From DASXMT01 sp963781305 (GTDB lineage: Bacteria; Actinomycetota; Acidimicrobiia; Acidimicrobiales; RAAP-2), in the NCBI GenBank assembly GCA_963781305.1, contig CAWAFL010000011.1:248001-312000 (forward strand): a DNA stretch of 64,000 nt, written 5' to 3'. Below, in pieces: positions 53,053 to 61,896 of the stretch. The notes beneath the pieces are model-generated. The model saw only the letters and a list, made by a program, of their open reading frames with translations, did no database searches and was not told the origin of the DNA. Both the position numbers and the translations under genes were made by a program. The first letter of the stretch is position 1. Every line of letters starts with the position of its first letter.

Positions 53053-54669
53053 ATGGGAGCTGCGGACTGGGTGCTGCGGGCCACCCCCGACGAGGACCGT
53101 CGGCGCTTTGTGGCCGAGGGGTGGTGGACCAATCAAACACTGGGCCAGCGGCTGGCCGAGCGCCTGTCCACTCATGCAGACCTGCCCTTCGTCATTCACT
53201 CCGCCACTCGCCCCTGGCGGGGGACGTTCGGCCAACTGTTGGACCTGTCCCAGCGGGTGGCCGGCGGTCTTTCCCGCTTGGGCGTCGGCGTCGGTGACGT
53301 GGTCTCATTCCAGACCCCGAACTGGATCGAGGGAGCGGCCACGTTCTACGGCGCCGCGCTGCTCGGAGCCATCGCCGCGCCGGTCGTCCACTTCTACGGG
53401 AGCCGGGAGCTCGGTTACATCCTGGGCCAATGTGAACCTCGCGTCCATGTCACGGCCGCACGGTTCGGCCGACAGGACTTCTTGGCCAACCTGGCGTCGA
53501 TCCCCGACCTTCCCGCCATGGAGGTCGTGGTGGTCGGGGACGACGTGCCGCCCGGTTACTCCTCGTTCGACGACCTGGTCACGGCGGACCCCATCACCAC
53601 GCCGGCGGCCGCCGATCCTGCATCCCCGGCCCTGGTCGGGTGGACCTCGGGGACCACCTCCAAGCCGAAGGGTGTCATCCACTCCCATCAGACGGTCACG
53701 GCCGAAGTGCAACAGCTCGGCGCCACCTCACCCCCACAGGACATGCCCGTCCTGATCGCCAATCCGATCAGTCATGCCATCGGGATGCTGGCCGCCCTCC
53801 TGACCCCGGTCGACCGGGGCAAGCCCGTACACCTGCTCGACCTGTGGGATCCGAAGGTGGTGCTCGACTTGATGCTGGCCGAGAACCTGTCCACCAACGG
53901 CGGGGCGACCTATTTCCTGATCAGCCTGTTGGACCACCCCTCCTTCGGTGAGGAGCACCTGAAGAACATGCCCTATCAAGGCATGGGTGGTTCGCCGGTG
54001 CCGAGGGCTGTCACCGAGCGGGCGACGGCGCTCGGTATCAACATCTATCGCATGTACGGGTCGACCGAGCACCCCTCTATTACCGGATGCACGTACCTCG
54101 ACCCGCTCGAGAAGCGACTGGGGACCGACGGGCGGCCCCTCCCAGGCTGCGAGATTCGACTGGTCGACCCCGATGGGATCGACGTCCCGGTCGGCCAGCC
54201 CGGCGAGATCCTCTCTCGTGGCCCGGAGTGCTTCTTGGGTTACACCGATCCGGAGCTCACGGTCTCGGTGTTCGATGCCGACGGTTGGTACCGAACCGGT
54301 GACGTCGGGTTCATGGACACCGACGGGTATGTCGGCATCACGGACCGGACATCGGATGTGATCATCCGCGGCGGCGAGAACATCAGCGCCGCCGAGGTCG
54401 AAGAGGTCCTCCTCACCATGCCGGGGATCGCCGAGGTGGCGGTGGTGGCCGCTCCCGACCCCCGGCTGGGCGAACGGGCCGCCGCCGTGATCCGCATGGT
54501 GCCCGGTCATCCGTTCCCTGATCTGAGCTCAGTTCGCATCGAGTTCGAACGAGCGGGATTGGCCCGGCAGAAATGGCCCGAGCAGCTGGTCGAGGTGGAC
54601 GACTTCCCCCGCACACCCTCAGGCAAGGTGCAGAAATTCGTCCTGCGCGACCGGCTGAAGGAGGCCTGA
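53053..54669 (+). CDS. AMP-forming acyl-CoA ligase
   Basis: 538 residues. The ANL motifs are WTSGTTSKPKGVIHSH, YRMYGSTEHPS, GWYRTGDVG, RGGENISAAEVEE and the catalytic Lys in PSGKVQK. It activates a carboxylic acid to its CoA ester, the likely entry step for the pathway. It starts with ATG 53053, 32 bp after the TetR stop. Its stop is 12 bp from the stop of the convergent substrate-binding protein. Confidence 0.91.
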   Translation: MGAADWVLRATPDEDRRRFVAEGWWTNQTLGQRLAERLSTHADLPFVIHSATRPWRGTFGQLLDLSQRVAGGLSRLGVGVGDVVSFQTPNWIEGAATFYGAALLGAIAAPVVHFYGSRELGYILGQCEPRVHVTAARFGRQDFLANLASIPDLPAMEVVVVGDDVPPGYSSFDDLVTADPITTPAAADPASPALVGWTSGTTSKPKGVIHSHQTVTAEVQQLGATSPPQDMPVLIANPISHAIGMLAALLTPVDRGKPVHLLDLWDPKVVLDLMLAENLSTNGGATYFLISLLDHPSFGEEHLKNMPYQGMGGSPVPRAVTERATALGINIYRMYGSTEHPSITGCTYLDPLEKRLGTDGRPLPGCEIRLVDPDGIDVPVGQPGEILSRGPECFLGYTDPELTVSVFDADGWYRTGDVGFMDTDGYVGITDRTSDVIIRGGENISAAEVEEVLLTMPGIAEVAVVAAPDPRLGERAAAVIRMVPGHPFPDLSSVRIEFERAGLARQKWPEQLVEVDDFPRTPSGKVQKFVLRDRLKEA

Positions 54670-54681
54670 CCGGATCTCCGT

Positions 54682-55938
54682 TTACGGGGTAGCCGTCTGT
54701 GTCCCCGGGATGTCCGTCCCGCAGGTGGGTGTGGTCGAGACGGGGACGAAGCCCTTGGCCTGTGCCTGCATGAACCAGCCACAGGACTTGGGCAGGTCGT
54801 GACCGAAGATGGTCGAGTAGTCGATACTGACGGCCAGGAGCCCGTTTCCGTTGTAGGACTTCACGCCCCTCAAGTCCTTGATCACCGCCGCGCTGGTTGG
54901 GTTCGGACCTGCCAGCTGCAGGCCCTTGATCATCAGATCCGCCCCGAGCCAGGATTCATAGATGTTGAAGGTGGGAAACTGCGCCGGCGGGCGATTCTGG
55001 TACTTCTGCAGAGCCTTGGCGAACTGCATCGTGCCGGCGTTGGGTATGGCGGTGGGCCGGAACGTGGTCTCGAAGTAGTCACCCTGGACCACCGACCAGG
55101 CCGGCGAGTTGATCACGTCGGGCTCGTAGCCGGTGGGGAAGGTGACCACCTTGAGCTTGACCCCTGCCTGTTTGAGCGAGGTGGCCAGGGCAAAGTTCGA
55201 GTTGTTATCCATGGATGCGTACAGGGTGTTCACCTTCTTGGACTTGGCCACCAGTGCTTCGGTGGTGAAGTCCACTCCTCCGAATGGTATCGACGTGTCG
55301 ACGATTCCGGTCTTACCCCCTGCGTGTTCGAACGACTTCGCAGTGCCCAGCGCCGAGCGGGTCGACGAGGGTGAGACGCCGTAGCCATAGGTCCCGATGA
55401 CAGTGCCGCCCTTGGACTTCATGAAATCGCCCCCCAATGTGTTCACGGGGTACTTGGGGTCGATGCTGCCAGTGTCCGAGGCGAACATGTTGGTGTAGGG
55501 CTGCGTGCCCCACTCAGGCCCGTCGAACGATCCACCGGTCACCGGGATGCCGGCCTGCTGCGGGTACTTGGCCGCCTCAAAGAAGAGAGGGCTGTCCGAG
55601 ACGATGCCGATGGCCCCCTTCGAGATGGCTTGCTGCACGGCCGTGACCACGGTGGTGGGATTGGTCTGGTCGTCGATGACCAGGGGCACGATCTTGTGGC
55701 CATCGATGCCTCCCTGGGCGTTCTGTTGCGCGACGCGGGCCCGGAACCCGATGGGCCCGTCGGCGAACTGCGAGGCGGCTTCACCAGTCTCGGAGACGAT
55801 CAAGGCAATGGTCAGGGGCGATTTGGCTGCGGCTGCCCCCGCCGGGCCGGCGGAGCTGATCGTGAGACCAATTCCGGCTCCCATAGTCACAGCCACGGTG
55901 CCGACCGTGATCAGTCGTTGCCAACGTATGTGCTTCAT
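54682..55938 (-). CDS. Branched-chain-amino-acid-type ABC substrate-binding protein (paralogue 2)
   Basis: 418 residues from ATG 55938, preceded by AGGGGGGAA. A Sec signal peptide (LITVGTVAVTMGAGIGLTI..AGA) is followed by a Peripla_BP_6-like domain. It matches the protein at 40897 over its length: NMFASDTGS, DPKYP, GYGVSPSSTRSA, DTSIPFGGVDFTTEALVAK, NSNFALATSLKQAGVKLK, FPTGYEP, LGADLMIKGLQLAG, STIFGHDLP. The C-termini share Cys residues that could form a disulphide. No permease is adjacent. Confidence 0.88.
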   Translation of the reverse strand: MKHIRWQRLITVGTVAVTMGAGIGLTISSAGPAGAAAAKSPLTIALIVSETGEAASQFADGPIGFRARVAQQNAQGGIDGHKIVPLVIDDQTNPTTVVTAVQQAISKGAIGIVSDSPLFFEAAKYPQQAGIPVTGGSFDGPEWGTQPYTNMFASDTGSIDPKYPVNTLGGDFMKSKGGTVIGTYGYGVSPSSTRSALGTAKSFEHAGGKTGIVDTSIPFGGVDFTTEALVAKSKKVNTLYASMDNNSNFALATSLKQAGVKLKVVTFPTGYEPDVINSPAWSVVQGDYFETTFRPTAIPNAGTMQFAKALQKYQNRPPAQFPTFNIYESWLGADLMIKGLQLAGPNPTSAAVIKDLRGVKSYNGNGLLAVSIDYSTIFGHDLPKSCGWFMQAQAKGFVPVSTTPTCGTDIPGTQTATP

Positions 55939-56005
55939 GGATTCCCCCCTACTGGCTGCGATGTGCAGCCCTGATGTGACGTGACACTGTGTTCGGTGCT
56001 CGAGC

Positions 56006-57154
56006 TCAGACTCCCAGTAGTTCGAAGGTCCCATGGTCCTCGACGGCATGTCCCAGCCGTTGCAGCGTTGCCGTCGTGAGAGCCTCGGGCGTGTACTGGG
56101 TCATGGCCCACAGGAAGAATCCGTAGGCCAGGTGCTGCCGGTAGGCCATGACCGCCGATTCCCACGCCGGTGCGGCAACGCCGAACTCGCCCAGACAATC
56201 CAGGTAGCACTGCAGCAGTTCCCATTCGGATTGTCGTCGGTCCTCCGTCTCGAGCACCGAACCGATGTGATAAGCGACGTCGGTGGCCCACGTGCCCCGC
56301 TGGACGAGCTGCCAATCGAGTAGGCCGGGCCCCGTTGTGCTGTCGAAGATGTTGCCGGCATGGGTGTCGCCGTGCAGCATGCAGCGAGGTGAGTCCTCGG
56401 GCATGTGGCCAACAGCCTGCATGGCGGCCCGTACCCGCGTGCCGGAGCGGGTGGCTTCCGAGAGGCCGTCGGCCCGTGGGCGATCGAGGAGCCCTTGTAA
56501 ATGTTCGGGAGAGACGTGCTGCGAGATCGACAGCATGCGGGGAGCGAGCCACGGATCGTAGAGGGCGGCGTCCTCCCAGGTTTCGGCGTGCCTGCGGGCG
56601 AGCTGGCGAAGGGTGGCGGCCGAGAGCTCGGGAGTGAACCGATGAAAGGCATCCAGCGGTATTGCTCCTGCTGCGTTGAGGTCCTCCAGGATCAAGACCG
56701 AGGACCCCGAGCCTTCGTCCAACCCCACGTAGCTGCAGGCGGGGATCCTGATCGCCGTGGACGGTGCACAGTCTCGGTAGAAGCGGGCTTCGGACTCACC
56801 GGCTCGTGATCGCGCCGTGCTCTCGCCGAAGTACGCCTTGATGCACAGTCGGCGCGGCGCCGGCGGCGAACCGGGGTCGTCGAATTCGACGTCGATGAAG
56901 TGCTTGCTGGCCACGGTGGTACGACTGCCGTTTACCGCAACTGCGCTCACCCGACAGCCCTCATGGCGCACGCTCAGGGCCCTACTCAGCCAATCGACAT
57001 CGAGCACGTCATCCAGGGCTGACGGGACCGGATCGAAGTGGGTTGACAACTCGGTTCTCACCGGGAGCCCGCAGTTTCGACAATGGAGCATGGCAGGTGG
57101 GCTGAGCGACCACGGGCAGGCCCGGCCTTCCTGCTCACCACGATGAACTTCCAT
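56006..57154 (-). CDS. APH-type phosphotransferase (aminoglycoside/choline-kinase fold)
   Basis: 382 residues from ATG 57154 (ATG 57091 is a shorter alternative). The catalytic loop is LHGDTHAGNIF (HGDxxxxN) and the metal-site Asp lies in LLDWQLV. The N-lobe has an acidic patch and a Lys in LCIKAYFGE. Such kinases phosphorylate small hydroxylated compounds, including ecdysteroids and macrolides in other organisms. It is the first of two unrelated-looking kinases in this region; the second is at 58573. Confidence 0.88.
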   Translation of the reverse strand: MEVHRGEQEGRACPWSLSPPAMLHCRNCGLPVRTELSTHFDPVPSALDDVLDVDWLSRALSVRHEGCRVSAVAVNGSRTTVASKHFIDVEFDDPGSPPAPRRLCIKAYFGESTARSRAGESEARFYRDCAPSTAIRIPACSYVGLDEGSGSSVLILEDLNAAGAIPLDAFHRFTPELSAATLRQLARRHAETWEDAALYDPWLAPRMLSISQHVSPEHLQGLLDRPRADGLSEATRSGTRVRAAMQAVGHMPEDSPRCMLHGDTHAGNIFDSTTGPGLLDWQLVQRGTWATDVAYHIGSVLETEDRRQSEWELLQCYLDCLGEFGVAAPAWESAVMAYRQHLAYGFFLWAMTQYTPEALTTATLQRLGHAVEDHGTFELLGV

Positions 57155-57188
57155 AGTTCATAGCCTGGACCCCCTGACAGACTACGAG

Positions 57189-57194
57189 AGTATA
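57189..57194 (-). promoter_or_regulatory. Promoter of the APH-type kinase gene
   Basis: TATACT on the minus strand lies 35 bases before the ATG at 57154, inside an unusually AT-rich 45-bp patch (57180-57225). The 307-bp gap 57155-57461 holds no other feature I can support. Confidence 0.45.
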
Positions 57195-57461
57195 CCATTT
57201 GAGATACTTATATTCTACCCTATGGTGCGGCATCTGGGAATTGGCGCTCGATGACCCGCCAAAGGTCGCACGCGCACCTATTCGATGTGGCCCCTGGAAC
57301 TCCTGTGGGCGCGGTGTCGCGCACCGGTGTGGCCGTACCCGGGCAAATGGGCTTCCCCAGCCTCCGGTGGTGTTCGTCGACGCCGCCCCGAAGCGGTCGC
57401 GGTGACCGGCTGTTTCAAGACACGACGATGCTGCCGGCGCAGGATGTCTAGTCCGAGGCCC

Positions 57462-58559
57462 TTAGCTGTCGACGCCGTCGCCGTGGCGGGTCGATTGGAT
57501 GTTGGTGAAGCCGAGGTCGAGTGCACGGAGGTTTGGGTAGCGGCGGTACCCCTCACCCATGGCGAGAAGCTCGAAGATGCCGTGTCCGGTCATCCCGTCC
57601 AGTTCGAAGTCCATCAGCTGGTCGAGAGCCACTGCCCCGGCCTCCATCTCGCTGAGCACGTCGGCATCGTTGCTCGACCAGTGGTAAAAGCCGGTTCCGT
57701 CCCGTGCTCGGCGGCTCCGGTGCGGCGGCCCGTGATACACGTTGACGTCGAGGTTGAGCGCCTTGGCGGTGACGTAGAACTCGATTCCGTCCTCGTCGAT
57801 GAAGACAATGTCGGCACCGGTCGGGCGCTTCATATTGCCATCGAAACGGATGTCGTGGTTGAAGCTCACGAACCGCTTCGACTGTCGGCCGTCGGTGAAA
57901 GTGAATCCGCCATCGACGTACTGCACGGTGCCGTCAGCGGTCTCGAAGACCCAAGCCTCGATGGCTCGGTCTTCGAAGTTGGCCTCGAACCACACCCAGA
58001 AGTCGATCTTTTCGGAAACACGGACACCGAAGGTACGATCGCGGCCGCCGTTGTAGCCGTCGACGGAGATTCGCTCGCCATCGATCTGAAGCCATCCCGT
58101 ATAGCGGCCCGGCTGTTTGATGTGATGCATGTCGGCAATGACTTCATCACCTCGCCGGATGTCGAGGGGAAGAAGATCCCAAACTGGAGCGGTCGACTCG
58201 TAATGGAGTTCATACTCGAGTCCGGAGTCGTTGGGTCCGAGCTCGATCATCCACCTTTTGAGCGGCTCGACGCAGGTGAATCTCAGGGCGCCCGCGTGCA
58301 GATCGCCGCGGTCATTTATGCATTTGCGAGCGACGTCGAGGTCCCAGTGCCGGCCGTCGGCGAGGGCGATCTTGACGTAACCGTGGGCGTAACCCCCGTT
58401 GGGGAAGTTGCCGTAGCCACATGTGAGCAGCGTGGATCGGTCGGGTGAGTGCGCGCTGAAGTAGCAGCGGTCCGACCAACTCTTGTCCGGGTCGTGAACT
58501 TGATCTACTGGCTTTGGTAGCTGATGGATGAAGTACTCGTCCCAGGGGCCATATCCCAT
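57462..58559 (-). CDS. CrtC/AttH-like beta-barrel protein of unknown function
   Basis: 365 residues. No catalytic motif is recognised. The sequence is rich in beta-strand patterns and aromatic residues (WDEYFIHQLPKP, RCYFSAHSPD, HHIKQPGRYTGWLQIDGERISVDGYNGGRDRTFGVR, VFETADGTVQYVDGGFTF). This pattern resembles lipocalin-like hydratases of the hydroxyneurosporene-synthase/AttH type, often seen near steroid or terpene genes. It is 13 bp downstream of the kinase at 58573 on the same strand, so co-transcribed. The assignment is structural inference only. Confidence 0.6.
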   Translation of the reverse strand: MGYGPWDEYFIHQLPKPVDQVHDPDKSWSDRCYFSAHSPDRSTLLTCGYGNFPNGGYAHGYVKIALADGRHWDLDVARKCINDRGDLHAGALRFTCVEPLKRWMIELGPNDSGLEYELHYESTAPVWDLLPLDIRRGDEVIADMHHIKQPGRYTGWLQIDGERISVDGYNGGRDRTFGVRVSEKIDFWVWFEANFEDRAIEAWVFETADGTVQYVDGGFTFTDGRQSKRFVSFNHDIRFDGNMKRPTGADIVFIDEDGIEFYVTAKALNLDVNVYHGPPHRSRRARDGTGFYHWSSNDADVLSEMEAGAVALDQLMDFELDGMTGHGIFELLAMGEGYRRYPNLRALDLGFTNIQSTRHGDGVDS

Positions 58560-58572
58560 GTCAGATCGATCC

Positions 58573-59670
58573 TTATCTCTGGTCGAAGGTGTGCGCTTGT
58601 GCGGCTTGCATGCGTTCCTCGCGTGGGTAGATCGGCCCCATGGGAAGTTCGTCGGTGACGCCCAGGGAGTTCAGGCCGATCGGAGTCATCAGTTCGATGC
58701 CCATCGCCATTTGGATGGCTCGCGGATCATCCCAGTGCCCTGCGTCATAGAGCATCGAGGCGATCAGCTGGATGACGTCGACCTTGAAGACCTGCATGGC
58801 GAGGTACCAGCTGCGGTGCTGGACGGCGATCCCGGTTCGCTGCTCCCAGCGAGTGACGAACTCATCGACGGTAAGCGATGAAGGCTTGCTGGTTATGCCT
58901 ACCGGCATCGCCCACAGCAGCTCGAGGTAGCCGACATCCGCGAGGGGGTCGCCGACTGTGGTTAGCTCCCAATCGAACACCGCCGACACCTCGTCGCCGA
59001 TGAACGCGAAATTGCCGGGCTTCGGGTCGCCGTGCACGAGCGTGACAGTGGGGCAGGGCTCGGGTTGCTGCTTGCGGAGCTCCTCCAAGAGGCGTTCCAT
59101 CGCCGGCAGCGGTCCTCGCTGCACGCGGCGCATCTCCGCCGCCCAGCGTTCGAGCTCCCGATCGAGGAATGTCGTGCCGTCACCGAGCGAGCCCAGTCCG
59201 GTCTCCTCTAAGTCGACGAGATGGATGGCAGCAAGCTGATCGACCATGCTCTCGCACATGCGGCGGAGTGACCCGCTGTTCTCCATCTCGGCCGGGATGC
59301 GCTGCTGCTCCCAGACCTCGCCGTCGAGTCTTTCCATGACGAAGAATTCGCGTCCGAGCACGGCCCCAGTGGGCTCAATCCATAGTGCCTCCGGAGCCCG
59401 GACGTCGGTTCCTTTGAGGCCCTTCAGCACCTCGAACTGGGTGCACAGATCGTAGGGCTCGAGTAATCCCGGTTTCGGCGGCCGTTGGCGTATAACGACG
59501 TCATATCGGCGCTCCACCCCGCCGACTCGCTCTACCACCGTCATCAATAGGGTCTCTGATGAGTGGCCAAGCGACGCGTGATCAAGGCCCTCAACTGTGA
59601 CTTCTTCGGCGTTGGGAATCTGATCCGCGAACCACGCAGCAAGGCGATCGTGGATGTCGTTCGTAGTCAT
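58573..59670 (-). CDS. APH-type phosphotransferase, acyl-CoA-dehydrogenase-associated group
   Basis: 365 residues from ATG 59670, with AAGGG upstream. The catalytic loop is LVHGDPKPGNF and the metal-binding Asp is in FDWELTTVGDPLADVGYLE. This is the family found as a stand-alone protein or as the N-domain of ACAD10/11-like acyl-CoA dehydrogenases, where it phosphorylates 4-hydroxy acyl-CoA. In this cluster it may phosphorylate a hydroxylated acid or acyl-CoA intermediate before elimination. Confidence 0.88.
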   Translation of the reverse strand: MTTNDIHDRLAAWFADQIPNAEEVTVEGLDHASLGHSSETLLMTVVERVGGVERRYDVVIRQRPPKPGLLEPYDLCTQFEVLKGLKGTDVRAPEALWIEPTGAVLGREFFVMERLDGEVWEQQRIPAEMENSGSLRRMCESMVDQLAAIHLVDLEETGLGSLGDGTTFLDRELERWAAEMRRVQRGPLPAMERLLEELRKQQPEPCPTVTLVHGDPKPGNFAFIGDEVSAVFDWELTTVGDPLADVGYLELLWAMPVGITSKPSSLTVDEFVTRWEQRTGIAVQHRSWYLAMQVFKVDVIQLIASMLYDAGHWDDPRAIQMAMGIELMTPIGLNSLGVTDELPMGPIYPREERMQAAQAHTFDQR

Positions 59671-59862
59671 GCGGAACCCTTTCGGTTGCACTCGGCGTTA
59701 CGGTGTCACCGAGAAAGTTGCGCTTCGCTTCTCGCGGGCTTTCCCTTAATCGGGGCCACCAATCTGGCGGTTCGCGTCGTCGTCCGGTCACCGGTATCTC
59801 GCTGTGCTGCGATCGTTCCCACGCCGGAGATGGCGGCGCGACGAGCGGCCCCTTCGCGGCTC

Positions 59863-59952
59863 CCATCACTTCGATGGGTAGCTTGTCGCGAGCGGTGGGG
59901 GGTACCGCCGTCTCCAAGTGGAGTCAAGGCAAGCTACCCATCGAAGTGATGG
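59863..59952. repeat. Perfect 23-bp inverted repeat with 44-bp spacer
   Basis: Arms at 59863-59885 and 59930-59952 are exact reverse complements. Each arm itself holds a short CCATC-acttc-GATGG palindrome. They lie in the 458-bp divergent gap between the kinase and the deacylase. This could be a paired operator or the ends of a tiny mobile remnant. Confidence 0.85.
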
Positions 59953-59969
59953 AGACTACCCTCATGGCA

Positions 59970-59985
59970 TTGACATCGATATCAA
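59970..59985. promoter_or_regulatory. Near-perfect 16-bp palindrome upstream of the deacylase
   Basis: TTGACATCGATATCAA is symmetric except for one base pair. Its first 11 bases also occur at 42212 before a substrate-binding protein gene, so a common regulator of the catabolic region is possible. Confidence 0.45.
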
Positions 59986-60128
59986 CATATCAGTTCGGGA
60001 CCGTGAGGTCCCAGCCGGTGGGCCACACCCCTTGGGTGCCGGGGCATCGGCCCACTTAGACGATTCGGTTAACTTGCTGTACGCTCAACTAGCAACTGCG
60101 TAACCCCTCTCCCAAGTGAAGGTATGAA

Positions 60129-61853
60129 ATGTCGACCTATGACATCGTGATCAAGGCAGGCACCGTTATCGACGGATTGCAGACGCCGCGCTTCAAGGCG
60201 GACTTGGGCATCAAGGACGGGAAAATAGCGGTGATCGGGTCGGTCGACGCGTCGGAGGGCGATGAGGTCATCGACGCCTCAGGAAAGATTGTGGCCCCCG
60301 GATTCGTCGACCTGCACACGCATTACGACAGCCAGCTCTTCTGGGATCCGTGGTGCACGATGTCGGGCTGGCACGGCGTCACGAGCGTGGTGATCGGCAA
60401 CTGCGGGTTCGGGTTCGCGCCCTGTCGACCAGAGGATCAGGACCGCACGATGCTGAGCCTGTCCCGGAACGAAGCGGTGCCCCTGAAGACCATGCGTGCG
60501 GGGATGCCGTGGGACTGGGAGACGTTCCCGGAATTTCTCGACAGCGTCGAGCGCACGCCCAAGGGCGTGAACGTGATGTCGTTGGTCCCGTTGGCCCCGC
60601 TGTACACCTACGTTGTCGGCGTCGACAAGGCTAAGGAACTACGCGCCTCCGACCAGGAGCTGGACGAGATGTGCCGGCTGGTTCGTGTAGCCATGGAGGC
60701 TGGCGGCTGTGGCTGGAGCTCGCAGATCACTGGCGACATCGGAAACGTGCAGCGAGACTTCGATGGCACGCCGATGGTCACCGACCAGATGACTGAGCGA
60801 GAGATCGTTGCCTTCTCGCGTGTGCTCCGGGGCATAGGCCGTGGCACCACACAGATCACCGGGGACCTTGATACCGCGGCGTTAATCGCTCGGGAGAGCG
60901 GGCGACCGATCATCTGGAATGCACTGGCGCCTACCGGTTCCGTGAATCAGCACGGTGAGTCCCGGCATCCGCACCTTGAGACCATCGCCCGTCTGGACGA
61001 GCTGAACCAGGAGGGCGCCCGAGTCTTCGCGTCGGCGCAGATCGTCCGGTTCAAGTCCGAGATCGTGCTCGAGGATTACAACCTCATGGACATCTTTCCC
61101 GCCTGGATGGAGGCGAGTCTCGGTACCCTTGAGGAAAAGATCGCCAAATTCTCCGACCCGGTGCGCCGCCCGGCTCTCAAGGAGGCGATTGACCAGCTGG
61201 GTGGCGGCTTCGGCGCCGCCGGCTATCGGCTCGACGAGATCACGGTGAACTGGATATCCAGCGACGCACGGAACGCCCTGCAGCTGAAGGATCGGTACGA
61301 AGGATTTTCGATTGGCGAGATCGCGGCACGAGAGGACAAGCACCTACTCGACGCCATGCTCGACGTCGCCGTGGCCGCCGACCTCAACGTGGGGTTCGGC
61401 ACGACCATGATCGAAATGGACCCCCAAGCGGTCAAAGAGGTCGGGACTTCGTCGGTGGCATTGCCCGGTATCAGCGATGGGGGGGCCCATACCAAGTTCG
61501 TGACCACGGCCCGGTTTGCCACCGAGCTGCTGGGACATTGGGTCCGCGAACACGAGATCATGTCGCTCGAAGAGGCGCACTGGCGCCTGTCGGCCTACCC
61601 GGCGATGGCCGTGGGTCTGAAGGACCGGGGCCACATCACCGAGGGCAAGGCGGCCGATGTCATCGTCTACGACCCGGTTACCATCGACGCACTTCCTCAG
61701 GAACGCCTGTACGACTACCCGGCCGGGGAGTGGCGACTCGTACAGAAGGCCAAGGGCTACAACCGCATCATCGTGAACGGTCGGACCACGTTCATCGACG
61801 GCCAGTGCACCATGGAGACGCCGGGGCAGTTGCTGCGGCACGGATCGGCGTAG
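60129..61853 (+). CDS. N-acyl-D-amino-acid deacylase/D-aminoacylase-like amidohydrolase
   Basis: 574 residues. The metal site starts with DLHTHYDSQLFWDP (His63, His65), GNCGFGFAPC follows, and SDGGAHTKF supplies the late Asp/His. The C-terminal strands (RGHITEGKAADVIVYDP) match D-aminoacylases and dihydropyrimidinase-like proteins. Such enzymes hydrolyse N-acyl amino acids; in catabolic clusters related proteins open lactams or cleave amides. It starts with ATG 60129, with GAAGG upstream, and is convergent with the amidohydrolase at 61897. Confidence 0.88.
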   Translation: MSTYDIVIKAGTVIDGLQTPRFKADLGIKDGKIAVIGSVDASEGDEVIDASGKIVAPGFVDLHTHYDSQLFWDPWCTMSGWHGVTSVVIGNCGFGFAPCRPEDQDRTMLSLSRNEAVPLKTMRAGMPWDWETFPEFLDSVERTPKGVNVMSLVPLAPLYTYVVGVDKAKELRASDQELDEMCRLVRVAMEAGGCGWSSQITGDIGNVQRDFDGTPMVTDQMTEREIVAFSRVLRGIGRGTTQITGDLDTAALIARESGRPIIWNALAPTGSVNQHGESRHPHLETIARLDELNQEGARVFASAQIVRFKSEIVLEDYNLMDIFPAWMEASLGTLEEKIAKFSDPVRRPALKEAIDQLGGGFGAAGYRLDEITVNWISSDARNALQLKDRYEGFSIGEIAAREDKHLLDAMLDVAVAADLNVGFGTTMIEMDPQAVKEVGTSSVALPGISDGGAHTKFVTTARFATELLGHWVREHEIMSLEEAHWRLSAYPAMAVGLKDRGHITEGKAADVIVYDPVTIDALPQERLYDYPAGEWRLVQKAKGYNRIIVNGRTTFIDGQCTMETPGQLLRHGSA

Positions 61854-61874
61854 CTGCCGGCCGAGGCCATCTCG

Positions 61875-61890
61875 CCGCCGGTTACGGCGG
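61875..61890. terminator. Bidirectional hairpin between convergent genes
   Basis: CCGCCG, loop GTTA, CGGCGG form a perfect 6-bp stem in the 43-bp gap between the deacylase and amidohydrolase stops. It lacks a T-tract, so termination efficiency is uncertain. Confidence 0.5.
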
Positions 61891-61896
61891 GGACAA

